From positions 2,418,001-2,482,000 of the forward strand of contig NZ_JAPEMC010000001.1 in NCBI RefSeq assembly GCF_026343115.1: 64,000 nucleotides of DNA, given 5' to 3'. The notes below the pieces were generated by a model. The model was not told where the DNA came from. It saw only the letters and a list, made by a program, of their open reading frames with translations, and ran no database searches. Of this stretch, positions 56,045 through 64,000 are shown piece by piece. A program made the translations under genes and the position numbers. Source of the DNA: Streptomyces sp. NBC_00102. GTDB lineage: Bacteria > Actinomycetota > Actinomycetes > Streptomycetales > Streptomycetaceae. Position 1 is the stretch's first letter; every line of letters begins with the position of its first letter.

Positions 56045-59000
56045 TTAACTCCGCCTTCCATATGGTCGACCACTTCCCACCCCAGGCCAATGTACCGTGA
56101 GGGTGCGATTACCCCCAAGGAGGACATTCAGCACCTCATGGCATCCAGCCCTCACTGAGCACGGGCCGGTCGGGAAGTTGATGAACAGATCTGCGTGCCC
56201 AATTCCGTCCCGCTCCATGATGGCGGCGAATTTCTGCTCAACATCCACAGCACGCCCGGATCGACTTCGTCCCGGCAGTACTCCCGCCCCCTGTAGTGTG
56301 GAATTGACCCAGTCGACCAGGTCGCCATCGTTTCCGCGGCCGCTCACCAATTCGTATCTCTGGCCATTGTCTGCCACGGCATGACCAGTCGTTGGACCAC
56401 TGCCCGGGTACTCCGGGAGACGGGCCAGCTCCTCGTCGATGTCAAGCGACGAGCCGCCGCAGTTGTGAACGAGGACCGGCGTGGCGCCTGCCACCACATA
56501 GTACGTGTGGAGGTCATTGACGGTGAGGTTGTGGACGGTCGCGTCCGGGGCCGTCCAGCGGTCAATAGCCGTGATCTGGACGTAGGTGCCGGCACTGGTC
56601 CGGAGCCATTCGCCGGACTTCAGGTCGGTTGCGTCGAGCCACTTGCCCACGGCTTCCACCCAGAAGGGATGGTTGTACGTCGCCGTGACCGAGGCTGTCT
56701 TGTCGCCCTTGTCGCCATCGGTGTCGATGGTGACCTTGACCAGGTGCTTGACGCCCTTACCCGTGATCTCGGCTGTGACGACCTCGGACGTCGTCTCACC
56801 GGTCTCGGGGTCGGTGGCGAGAACCTCGTCGCCGTTCTTCACCTTCTCGATCGGCTTCGACGAACCGTCGGCCATCACCACCAGGGTGCCCGGCACGAAG
56901 CTGTTGATCTCGCAGCTTTCACCGCTGGACCCGCCCCCGGCGTCTCCTGCCTTGCCGTTCTCCTTCTTGTTCTTCCCGGAGACCTTCTGGGCGACGCTCT
57001 TGACCTTCTCGTTGCCCTTGGCCAACGCCTTCTTGGTCTTCTGGAGCGGGTTCCCGGTCTTCTCCGCGCCCTTCTTGGCAGCTCTGATCGCTGCCTGCTT
57101 CGCCTGCTTCGCCGCCGCTTGCGCAGCTCTCTTGGCGGCTGCCTTCGCGGCGGCCTTCGCCGCTCGCGCCGCTTCACGCGCGGCCTTAGCGGCAGCGATG
57201 ATCTTGCGGGCCTTCTCCTGGGCCTTGCGCCAGGCGCTGATCGCGCTCATGGTCTTGTCGACCGCGCGCCAGATCTTCTTGCCCTTACTGAAGACCGAGG
57301 ACCACGGGATGGCGTCGATGATCAGCGAGCCGCAGGCCCACATGTCGCCGCGGGAGAAGCAGCTGACGACGTCGTTCCAGCCGATGAACTCCTTGAACAC
57401 CGCCCAGCCGACATTCATGATGATGTCGGCCATCGAAGTGTTGAGCTGGTTGTTGGCCCATGCCTCTTCGGCTGTTTCGGCACCACCACCGCCGCCACCA
57501 CCTCCGCCGCCGCCCGCGTCGAGCATCAGGCCGCTCGGGTCGGCGAAGGTGACGGGGTTGTTCTCGCAGTAGACGTACCCGTTCATCTGGACCGGGTCGT
57601 TCAGGTCGAGCACTGGGTCGGCGGAGATGAAGCGGCCGGTCTCGGGGTCGTACTCGCGTGCACCGAGGTGGACCAGGCCGGTGGAGTTGTCGTCGTCGCC
57701 GCCGATGTAGCCCTTGTGAGAGAGCCAGTTGGCGCTCTCCTTACGGGCCACTCCGAACGGGTCCGTCTTCTCGAACTTCACCGCGTTGCCCGCGTCGAGC
57801 TTGACGTTGATGTAGGCGGTGCCGTTCTGGTCGGTCACCTGCATCGACAGCTGTTCGCCGCCACTGCCCTGCTTGAGTCGCATCACCACCGGGCCGCCGG
57901 CCTGCTGGTAGTAGCGCTCCGCGTAGTTCGGCGTGCCGTCCACGTTCACCGAGACCGTGGCCTCGCCGAGGTAGAGGGTCCGGGTGCTGGCGGTGATCGC
58001 CATCAGCCTTTCGCCGGACGGGCCGTAGACGTACTTCGTCTCGTTGGCCGGGGCCCAGGACTGGGCGGCCCCGTTCGTGTCGCAGGTGCCGAGGGTGAGG
58101 TCGGTACCCGCGGCCGAGTTGGCGCCGGGGACGGCCAGGCACTTGCCGGACGCGACGTGCTTGAGCTTGTGTCCGGACTCGACCACCGTCCACTGCTGGG
58201 CCGCGGCCCCCGTGCACTTGCCGATCACGACAGCCGTGCCGTCAGCCGTCGCACCGTCCTTGGGCTCCGCGCACTGCTGAAGGACCTTCAGAGCGCCCTT
58301 GGAGGAGTCGGTGGGCGTGGCGCCCTCGATCCTCAGTTGCTGGGCGCGGGTGCCGTTGCAGCTGTAGAGCTGGAGCGCGGTCCCCGCGACTGTCGAGGAC
58401 GACGACAGGTCGATGCACTTGCCGGACAGGCCCATCCAGGCGCCCGCGCCGCTTTCGCCGAAGCCGGTGACCGTCTCCAGGTTGCCGTCCCAGGTCCAGG
58501 TCAGGCCCTGCTGGTCGCCGCCGTCCGTGCGGGTCTCGGTGTTGCCCGCCTTGTCGTACGTCCGGGTGGAGGCCTCGGTGACCTTGGCCCCGGCGTCCGT
58601 CAGGTAGGTGGAGGACATCCCGGTCAGGGTGTGCGGCTGGGTGCCGTCCGCCTTGCCGTAGGTGTAGTCGGTCGTCGCGTCCTTCGCCGGGTCCAGCACC
58701 GTGGTGGTGGTGCCGACCGTGCCGAGGTAGTGATCGACCTCCTTCTTCCGGTTGCCCATCGCGTCGTACGTGTACGACTTGTGGTAACCGTCCCCGTCCG
58801 CACCGATGGTCGGCGCGCTCGGAACACCGGCCGAGGTCACCGCGCACGCGGTGTCGGAGGCCGTCCACGCCTCGGTGAGCTGACCGAGGACGTCGTAACT
58901 GAAGCACTGGCGATCGGTCTTGGAATCGACCGCGTCCTCGATCTTGGTGACGTTGCCCGCCGCGTCGTACCCGTAGGAACGGACGTTGACCCGGTGACCG

Positions 59001-62000
59001 AGCACCGTCGTGGTGTCGCTGGTGGACTCGCGGTCGGTGTACGACTTCGTCAGCTCACCGGTGCGCTCGTCGTACAGGTTGGTCGTCCACACCCGGTTCG
59101 GGTTCTCACCCGTGACCGCGCGCAGGACCTGGCCGTAGACGCTGTAGTCGGTGTCCGCGTTGTACCAGTCGATACCCGACGTCGAGACCGGCAGGCCCTC
59201 TTCGTTATACCGGGTGACGATCTTCTCCGGGGAGAGACCGCCCGCCGCAGGCAGCGAAGCCGACTGCAACTGCCCGGACTTGCTGTACTCGTACGTGTAG
59301 GCGTACGTCTCCTGCAGGCCGTACTGCGCGGCGATCGTCGCCGGCAGCGTCAGTTTGGTGCCGGTCGGCTGGTACTCGGCGGTGTAGCCGGTGACCGTGC
59401 TGGTGTACGGCAGTCCGTCCGTGTAGCGGGTGGCGGTGGCAGGCTGGCCGAGGCCGCCGATGACCGTGTCGTACGTGGCCGAGGTCAGCAGCTCGCCCGA
59501 GGACGAGTCCTTCCGCTGCTCGACCGTCCGGCCCAGTTCGTCGTACTTCGTCCAGACCTTGTTCTGCTTGCTGTCCGTGACCGTTTCGGGCCGGCCCAGT
59601 ACGTCGTACGTGGTGCTGCTGGTGCCCGTGTCCGGGTCGGTGGCCGTGAGCTGCCGGCCGAGCGCGTCGTAGGTGTAGGACCAGACGTTCTTGGACGAGT
59701 CCTCAGCCTTGGTCTGGTCGCCGCGCGCGTCGTAGGAGTACGTCGTCGACCGGTACGCGCTGCGCGCCGCGTCCGTGAAGGTGTCGACCCGGACCGTCCG
59801 GCCCTGGGCGTCGCTCCAGCTGCGCTGGGCGGCTCCGCCGGTGGGCGGGATGACGGTGGACCAGTCGTACCCGTAGTCGTACCGGGTCGCCTTGGTGGGC
59901 ACGGTGGCGCCCGCCATGTACGGCGTCTCCGACAGGACACGGCCCTGGCCGTCATACTTGTAGAGGGTCGCGTTCGGGATCTTGAAGTCGGAGTCGACCT
60001 CGTACATCACCGGCTGCGGCTCGCCCTCGGCGTAGTAACCGTTGTTGGTACGGGCGATGGTGCCGTTGGCGCTGTAGATGGTGTCGGTGATCAGGCGTCC
60101 GTCGCCGACCGCCGGCTCCTGGCGCTGGCGCTCACGGCCGAGGCCGTCGTACAGCACGATGGAGTTGTCGTAGCCACTGCCGTCGTCCTTCAGCGTGGAG
60201 CTGGTGACGCTGACCGGCTGGCCCTCTTCGGTGCTGTACTCGAACTTGACCGAGGGGTCCTCGGTGGCGGCCTGCGAGGTGCCCCACCCTGCGGTGGTGC
60301 GGCCCAGGGCGTCGTACTGGTAGAGGGTCGTGCGCCCGTTGGCGTCTACGTCCTTCAGCGTGGTGCCGCGGCCGGGCTCCAGGTAGCTGGTGGAGGTCTG
60401 GTGCTTCGCGTTCTCCTCGGTGATCGAGTAGACCTGGCCGGTGGTCGGCGTGTAGGTGGTCTTGTCGGTCTCGTTCTTCGCGTTGGTGGTCGTCAGGACA
60501 CGGCCGAGGGAGTCGTAGGTGAGCGTGGCGGTCTGCTGCCAGGCGTCACCCGTCCCGTTCAGCGACCAGGTGGTGGTGGCCGAACCCGAGGTCGGGGTGG
60601 CACCGAACGCCAGGTCGTCGTAGGCGACGCGGGAACCGGCGATGCGGGCGGAGACCGGAGCGGTCGCTGCGGCGGCACAGGTACCGGCCGTCGTCAGCGT
60701 CTCCTTGTCCAGTCCGATCAGGTTCTTCGACGTGTTGTGGACGTAGCTGAGGACCGAGCACGCCTCGTCGCCGGTCTTGCCCGTGTCACCGAGGGACTCC
60801 ACGGTGAGCGGCAGCCCGTAGGTGTCGTCGTACGTGGTGTTGGTGCGCAAGGACCGCCACTGGCGCGTCTCGTTCACGTCGTACGTGCCCGAGGAACGCG
60901 TGGTGGTGATGGTGTGGTCGTCCAGCACCCGGTACGCCTTGAGGGCCGGGATGCCGCCGTCGCGGGTCCTGCTCGCCAGCTCCACGACCTTCGGGTAGTC
61001 CACCGACCGGGAGGTAAGAGTGCCGTTGTACCCCGTGTAGTCGAGCTCTTCCGCCGTACGGCCCTGGAGGGCGAGGTCGTCGTCGGCGATCTTCGCGCCG
61101 TCGTTGTCGAGAACGGTCACCGAGCGCTTCGAGCCGCCGGGAAGCGGGTCGCCGTTCATGCCGCGGAAGAAGGTGACCTCGGACATGGACTTCGCGCTGC
61201 CCTCGTACGTGTCCGAGGAGTCGGCGCCGCTGACCGTACGGACCCGGCTGAAGCCGCGCCACTGGTCGTAGGTGCGGGTCTTCTTCTTCGAGAACTCGGC
61301 CTGGTTCAGCGCCCAGGCTCCCTTGGAGTCGTTGTCGTCGCCGTACTCGTACGAGGTGGTGACGGTCGCGACGCCCTGAACGGCAGGGAGCTCTTCGACG
61401 TGGTCGACGACGTACTTGTTGAACCACTCGATCGACTCGTCGGCCTTGTCCGGGTCCGGGTGCCAGTACGCCGGGTAGCAGAGACCGGTGTTGGACTCGA
61501 CCGCCGGGAAGCCGGAGCCGGACTTGCAGGCGCCGGTGGGTTCGCGGTAGTCGACGAAGGTCTCGCCGCCGTACTCGCTGATGATCCGCTCGATCCGCAG
61601 CCGGTCGAACGTCGGGTTCGGGTCCTTCTCACCGCGGCGCACACGGTTCGGCATCGGCTGCGTGTTGGCCACGAAAGTGACCGGGTTCAGAGTTTCGGAT
61701 TCACCGTCGGTGCCGTAGCCGGCTCGCGTGATCGAGTCGAGCCAGAGAGCGGTTCCCTCGTCGGTGCGCTCGGACGGCAGTGACTGCTGAAGGGTCCAGG
61801 AGTCGACCTTGGAGAGGGCGGTGGAGCCCTCGGTGCGCTGGGTGGAGGTGGTCACCTGGGCCAGGCGCTTGCGGGTCCAGAACGTCGGGATCGGGACGTA
61901 GCAGTCCTTGCCGGACTCGCAGAGGAGGTCGGCGGGGGTGTCGTACCAGATGTGGTTCTTCGCGAAGTCGCCCGAGGTGAAGTTCTCCTCGGAGCAGGCT

Positions 62001-63910
62001 ATGCCGTCCTCGACGAAGCACCGCTCGTCGACCGAGAAGTCGACCCGGGCGAGCGGCGCGGCGCTGTAGAGGGTGCTGGCGCGCTGGCCGTAGTCGATGC
62101 GCTTGAGGTAGCCGCCCCGGTCGTAGGAGACCGGGGTCTTGAACTTCATGTTCTTGGCGTAGAGGGACTTCTCCTTGTCCCACCACAGGGACATGGCGCT
62201 GCCGGAGGTGTCGACGACGTAGTCGAGGTTCCAGCGCCAGCCGCGGGTGCAGAAGGACTTGGCGAAGTCGGCGTCGTAGCAGTCCTCGCCGGGCTGGTTG
62301 CCCGAGACGGGCACGGTCAGCACGGAGTTGGTGACCGGGTCGTCGGCGGCGGTGCCGTTGTCGCTCCAGCCGGGGAGCTTGTGCTTGCCGAAGTAGTAGA
62401 TCGTGCCGTCGCGGGTGGTGACCTCCCAGTACTCGCCCAGGGAGTCGCCGTTGCCCAGCGAGGTGTCCTTCAGCAGCCGCACCCGCGAGCCGTCACCGTT
62501 GGCGGTGACCCACTCGTTGCCGGTCTCGTCGTCGTCCTTGACCAGCTCGGTGGTCGTACCACCCAGGGTCAGGGTCGCGTTCTCCGAGCCGTCGCAGAGG
62601 TCGCTCGTCTTGCGCTTGGTGTTGTTGCCGCCCTCGGTGTCGTCACGGCAGGACTTGTACGTCCGCGTGATCGAACCCGGGTTGTAGTCCCAGCCGTCAC
62701 CGATCCACGACGCCTGGTTGTTCGTCGCCGACGTACGCCCGTCCACACCCTGCGAGCTGTACCCGAAGGACAGGCTCGGGGCCGGCCCGCCGGGGACGCT
62801 GGGCGCCTGGAGGTTGTACGTGTACGAGAACCCGCCCGAGTTACCACCGGCCGACCAGGAACCGGCGCTGGCCAGGGGCGTCGCGGAGAAATCGCCCTTC
62901 GCGCCACTGCCCGCCGAGGTCGCCATGAACACCGAAGAGCCCGAGTTGCTGGCCGCGCTCAGCGCAGCCACCCGGGTCAGCGGGGACGACCCGGAGGTCG
63001 GCTTGACGTACAGAGCGGTGGAGACCGTGCCGGTCGAGGTGGCCTCGGCCGTGGTCACCGTGGTGCCGGTGTCCGTCAGGTCCGCGACGTCGAGAGTCGC
63101 CTCGATGCGGCGCTCACCGTCGAGGACGCCGTCACCTTCGACGTCGGTGTCCTGCGGCGCGACGACGTTGGTGGTGTCCACCTCGGTCGGCTCCGCACAG
63201 CCCTCGACATCGGGCGTGGTCAGGAAGCACTCGGGGAACTTGACCAGCTGGAGCCGGTCCGCCCAGTTCGCCCCGTACAGCTCCGCGAAGTCGGTGTAGT
63301 CGATCGCCACCACCGCGTCGCCGGTCGCACCGGCCGGCGGGGTGACCGTGAAGACCAGGCCCTCGACGTCGGCCGCCGAGGACTCGGCCTGGCTCGCCAG
63401 AGCGACCTGCCAGTCACCCTCCAGCGCCGTCGTCTCCGCAGGGGTCGCCTCCGCCGGAGCACCGATCCCGATCGGCAACGTGCTGATCTGCTGCGTCTCC
63501 CCCGGCGCCAGCGCGTCCACCGTCCCGGTCGCCGGCGTCGTGATGCCGGTCCCCTCCGGAGCGGTGATCTTCTTCGGCTCGTAGTCCTCCGCCGGAGGGA
63601 CCTCGGGAGTCGTGAGTTCGGCGAGACCGCCACCGTCCTCACCTGCCACCAGTTCGGCGGCGGGCAGGTCGACGAGGTCGACGCCGGCCCGGTCGTTCGG
63701 GGGCGGCGCGGCGTACGAGGCCGGGAGCATACCGATCGTCACGGCGGTCGCCGCGACGACCACCACACCGACGCGCGCCCGACGCCGACGACGGCGCTGC
63801 TCCTCGGTGCCGGGGAGATACCCCCGGCCACTCCATGAAAGCGATCCCCACACGACGGCCGCGGCCCCCCACAGTCGATCCCGACCACCGGCCGAACCAT
63901 GCGGAAACAC
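56045..63910 (-). CDS. RHS/YD-repeat polymorphic toxin with HINT and DddA-like deaminase domain
   Basis: 2621 residues. The N-terminus is basic (RRRRRRARVG) followed by a signal-like helix VVVVAATAVTIGMLPASYAA, so export is likely. A long SpvB/RHS-type shell with many YD repeats follows. A ricin-B lectin insert is at ~1810-1960 (GKCIDLSSSSTVAGTALQLY). The RHS core ending GRFISADPVLDLNDPVQMNG lies near 2090-2130, then a Lys/Ala-rich helical stretch. A HINT domain runs from Cys2333 to His-Asn2483-Cys2484. The last 137 residues are the toxin: Asp2556-Val-Glu2558 and Cys2584-x5-Cys2590 form a deaminase zinc site. The exact start is uncertain (no good ribosome site at 63910). Confidence 0.88.
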   Translation of the reverse strand: MFPHGSAGGRDRLWGAAAVVWGSLSWSGRGYLPGTEEQRRRRRRARVGVVVVAATAVTIGMLPASYAAPPPNDRAGVDLVDLPAAELVAGEDGGGLAELTTPEVPPAEDYEPKKITAPEGTGITTPATGTVDALAPGETQQISTLPIGIGAPAEATPAETTALEGDWQVALASQAESSAADVEGLVFTVTPPAGATGDAVVAIDYTDFAELYGANWADRLQLVKFPECFLTTPDVEGCAEPTEVDTTNVVAPQDTDVEGDGVLDGERRIEATLDVADLTDTGTTVTTAEATSTGTVSTALYVKPTSGSSPLTRVAALSAASNSGSSVFMATSAGSGAKGDFSATPLASAGSWSAGGNSGGFSYTYNLQAPSVPGGPAPSLSFGYSSQGVDGRTSATNNQASWIGDGWDYNPGSITRTYKSCRDDTEGGNNTKRKTSDLCDGSENATLTLGGTTTELVKDDDETGNEWVTANGDGSRVRLLKDTSLGNGDSLGEYWEVTTRDGTIYYFGKHKLPGWSDNGTAADDPVTNSVLTVPVSGNQPGEDCYDADFAKSFCTRGWRWNLDYVVDTSGSAMSLWWDKEKSLYAKNMKFKTPVSYDRGGYLKRIDYGQRASTLYSAAPLARVDFSVDERCFVEDGIACSEENFTSGDFAKNHIWYDTPADLLCESGKDCYVPIPTFWTRKRLAQVTTSTQRTEGSTALSKVDSWTLQQSLPSERTDEGTALWLDSITRAGYGTDGESETLNPVTFVANTQPMPNRVRRGEKDPNPTFDRLRIERIISEYGGETFVDYREPTGACKSGSGFPAVESNTGLCYPAYWHPDPDKADESIEWFNKYVVDHVEELPAVQGVATVTTSYEYGDDNDSKGAWALNQAEFSKKKTRTYDQWRGFSRVRTVSGADSSDTYEGSAKSMSEVTFFRGMNGDPLPGGSKRSVTVLDNDGAKIADDDLALQGRTAEELDYTGYNGTLTSRSVDYPKVVELASRTRDGGIPALKAYRVLDDHTITTTRSSGTYDVNETRQWRSLRTNTTYDDTYGLPLTVESLGDTGKTGDEACSVLSYVHNTSKNLIGLDKETLTTAGTCAAAATAPVSARIAGSRVAYDDLAFGATPTSGSATTTWSLNGTGDAWQQTATLTYDSLGRVLTTTNAKNETDKTTYTPTTGQVYSITEENAKHQTSTSYLEPGRGTTLKDVDANGRTTLYQYDALGRTTAGWGTSQAATEDPSVKFEYSTEEGQPVSVTSSTLKDDGSGYDNSIVLYDGLGRERQRQEPAVGDGRLITDTIYSANGTIARTNNGYYAEGEPQPVMYEVDSDFKIPNATLYKYDGQGRVLSETPYMAGATVPTKATRYDYGYDWSTVIPPTGGAAQRSWSDAQGRTVRVDTFTDAARSAYRSTTYSYDARGDQTKAEDSSKNVWSYTYDALGRQLTATDPDTGTSSTTYDVLGRPETVTDSKQNKVWTKYDELGRTVEQRKDSSSGELLTSATYDTVIGGLGQPATATRYTDGLPYTSTVTGYTAEYQPTGTKLTLPATIAAQYGLQETYAYTYEYSKSGQLQSASLPAAGGLSPEKIVTRYNEEGLPVSTSGIDWYNADTDYSVYGQVLRAVTGENPNRVWTTNLYDERTGELTKSYTDRESTSDTTTVLGHRVNVRSYGYDAAGNVTKIEDAVDSKTDRQCFSYDVLGQLTEAWTASDTACAVTSAGVPSAPTIGADGDGYHKSYTYDAMGNRKKEVDHYLGTVGTTTTVLDPAKDATTDYTYGKADGTQPHTLTGMSSTYLTDAGAKVTEASTRTYDKAGNTETRTDGGDQQGLTWTWDGNLETVTGFGESGAGAWMGLSGKCIDLSSSSTVAGTALQLYSCNGTRAQQLRIEGATPTDSSKGALKVLQQCAEPKDGATADGTAVVIGKCTGAAAQQWTVVESGHKLKHVASGKCLAVPGANSAAGTDLTLGTCDTNGAAQSWAPANETKYVYGPSGERLMAITASTRTLYLGEATVSVNVDGTPNYAERYYQQAGGPVVMRLKQGSGGEQLSMQVTDQNGTAYINVKLDAGNAVKFEKTDPFGVARKESANWLSHKGYIGGDDDNSTGLVHLGAREYDPETGRFISADPVLDLNDPVQMNGYVYCENNPVTFADPSGLMLDAGGGGGGGGGGGAETAEEAWANNQLNTSMADIIMNVGWAVFKEFIGWNDVVSCFSRGDMWACGSLIIDAIPWSSVFSKGKKIWRAVDKTMSAISAWRKAQEKARKIIAAAKAAREAARAAKAAAKAAAKRAAQAAAKQAKQAAIRAAKKGAEKTGNPLQKTKKALAKGNEKVKSVAQKVSGKNKKENGKAGDAGGGSSGESCEINSFVPGTLVVMADGSSKPIEKVKNGDEVLATDPETGETTSEVVTAEITGKGVKHLVKVTIDTDGDKGDKTASVTATYNHPFWVEAVGKWLDATDLKSGEWLRTSAGTYVQITAIDRWTAPDATVHNLTVNDLHTYYVVAGATPVLVHNCGGSSLDIDEELARLPEYPGSGPTTGHAVADNGQRYELVSGRGNDGDLVDWVNSTLQGAGVLPGRSRSGRAVDVEQKFAAIMERDGIGHADLFINFPTGPCSVRAGCHEVLNVLLGGNRTLTVHWPGVGSGRPYGRRS

Positions 63911-64000
63911 ACGGCGCCGAAGGCTAATTGATTCGCCGAATATTCACTCACTCCTTCACAACTCGTCAAACACTTTTCATCGAACGTGACTTCACTCACG
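63911..64000. other. Upstream region of the RHS gene
   Basis: 90 bp, clearly AT-richer than the rest of the window, probably the RHS promoter region. No gene is seen before the window ends. Confidence 0.4.

Noticed and set aside
56381..61783. 1800-codon open frame opposite the RHS toxin gene
   Set aside because: Antisense shadow produced by high GC; composition is Arg/Val/Gly-rich and featureless, while the minus strand carries a clear RHS protein.

Overview
The window is a GC-rich, gene-dense piece of a Streptomyces-type chromosome. Signs of this are third-position G/C bias, frequent GTG starts, many 4-nt stop/start overlaps, a sigma-B-like sigma factor with its own anti- and anti-anti-sigma factors, and a groESL operon under paired CIRCE elements with a histidine-tailed GroEL. 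Nearly all of it is conserved core chromosome. The last 12 kb is accessory.

Layout. 0-8 kb: an acyl-CoA dehydrogenase cut by the window edge, UDP-glucose dehydrogenase, a purK-purE-M19 dipeptidase operon, a GtrA membrane protein and an OmpR-type two-component pair. 8.7-12.7 kb: a POT peptide transporter, then the prsI/arsI/sigI partner-switching module. 12.7-18.4 kb: a four-gene histidine-utilisation operon (hutU, an M20 amidohydrolase, hutF, hutI). 19-22.9 kb: a four-gene Roadblock/LC7 cluster, a membrane protein and an RpiR regulator. 23.4-30.3 kb: cystathionine beta-synthase, an SGNH hydrolase, a thiolase, two proteins of unknown function and a Bax-inhibitor-1 homologue. 30.7-40.3 kb: an SDR, groES-groEL, a lipoprotein deacetylase, a THUMP-like methyltransferase, a broken Ser/Thr kinase, and TetR/SDR genes. 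40.2-51.3 kb: a housekeeping run transcribed leftwards (glmS, acpS, nnrDE, DUF488, alr, hydrolase, tsaE, tsaB, rimI, tsaD) that also holds a catalytically dead L,D-transpeptidase-like protein and a small gene behind a 20-bp perfect palindrome.

51.3-64 kb is the accessory end. A DoxX/HxlR pair is followed by two intact IS5-family elements (884 and 874 bp, each with a recognisable 3-bp target duplication), a transposase remnant joined to a fragment of the hxlR gene, and small broken or orphan genes. Next to them is a 2621-residue RHS/YD-repeat polymorphic toxin with a ricin-lectin insert, a HINT self-cleaving domain and a C-terminal DddA/SCP1.201-like nucleic-acid deaminase. An Imm1-type immunity gene begins one base after the toxin stop codon. 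This toxin-immunity locus is the most interesting system in the window. Its deaminase appears to use Asp instead of His in the zinc-binding HxE motif.

From memory of S. coelicolor gene order, 0-30 kb matches the SCO305x-308x block and 30.7-51 kb matches SCO476x down to SCO474x. Those blocks lie at similar distances on opposite sides of oriC, so the 30.3-30.8 kb gap may be an origin-symmetric inversion junction.
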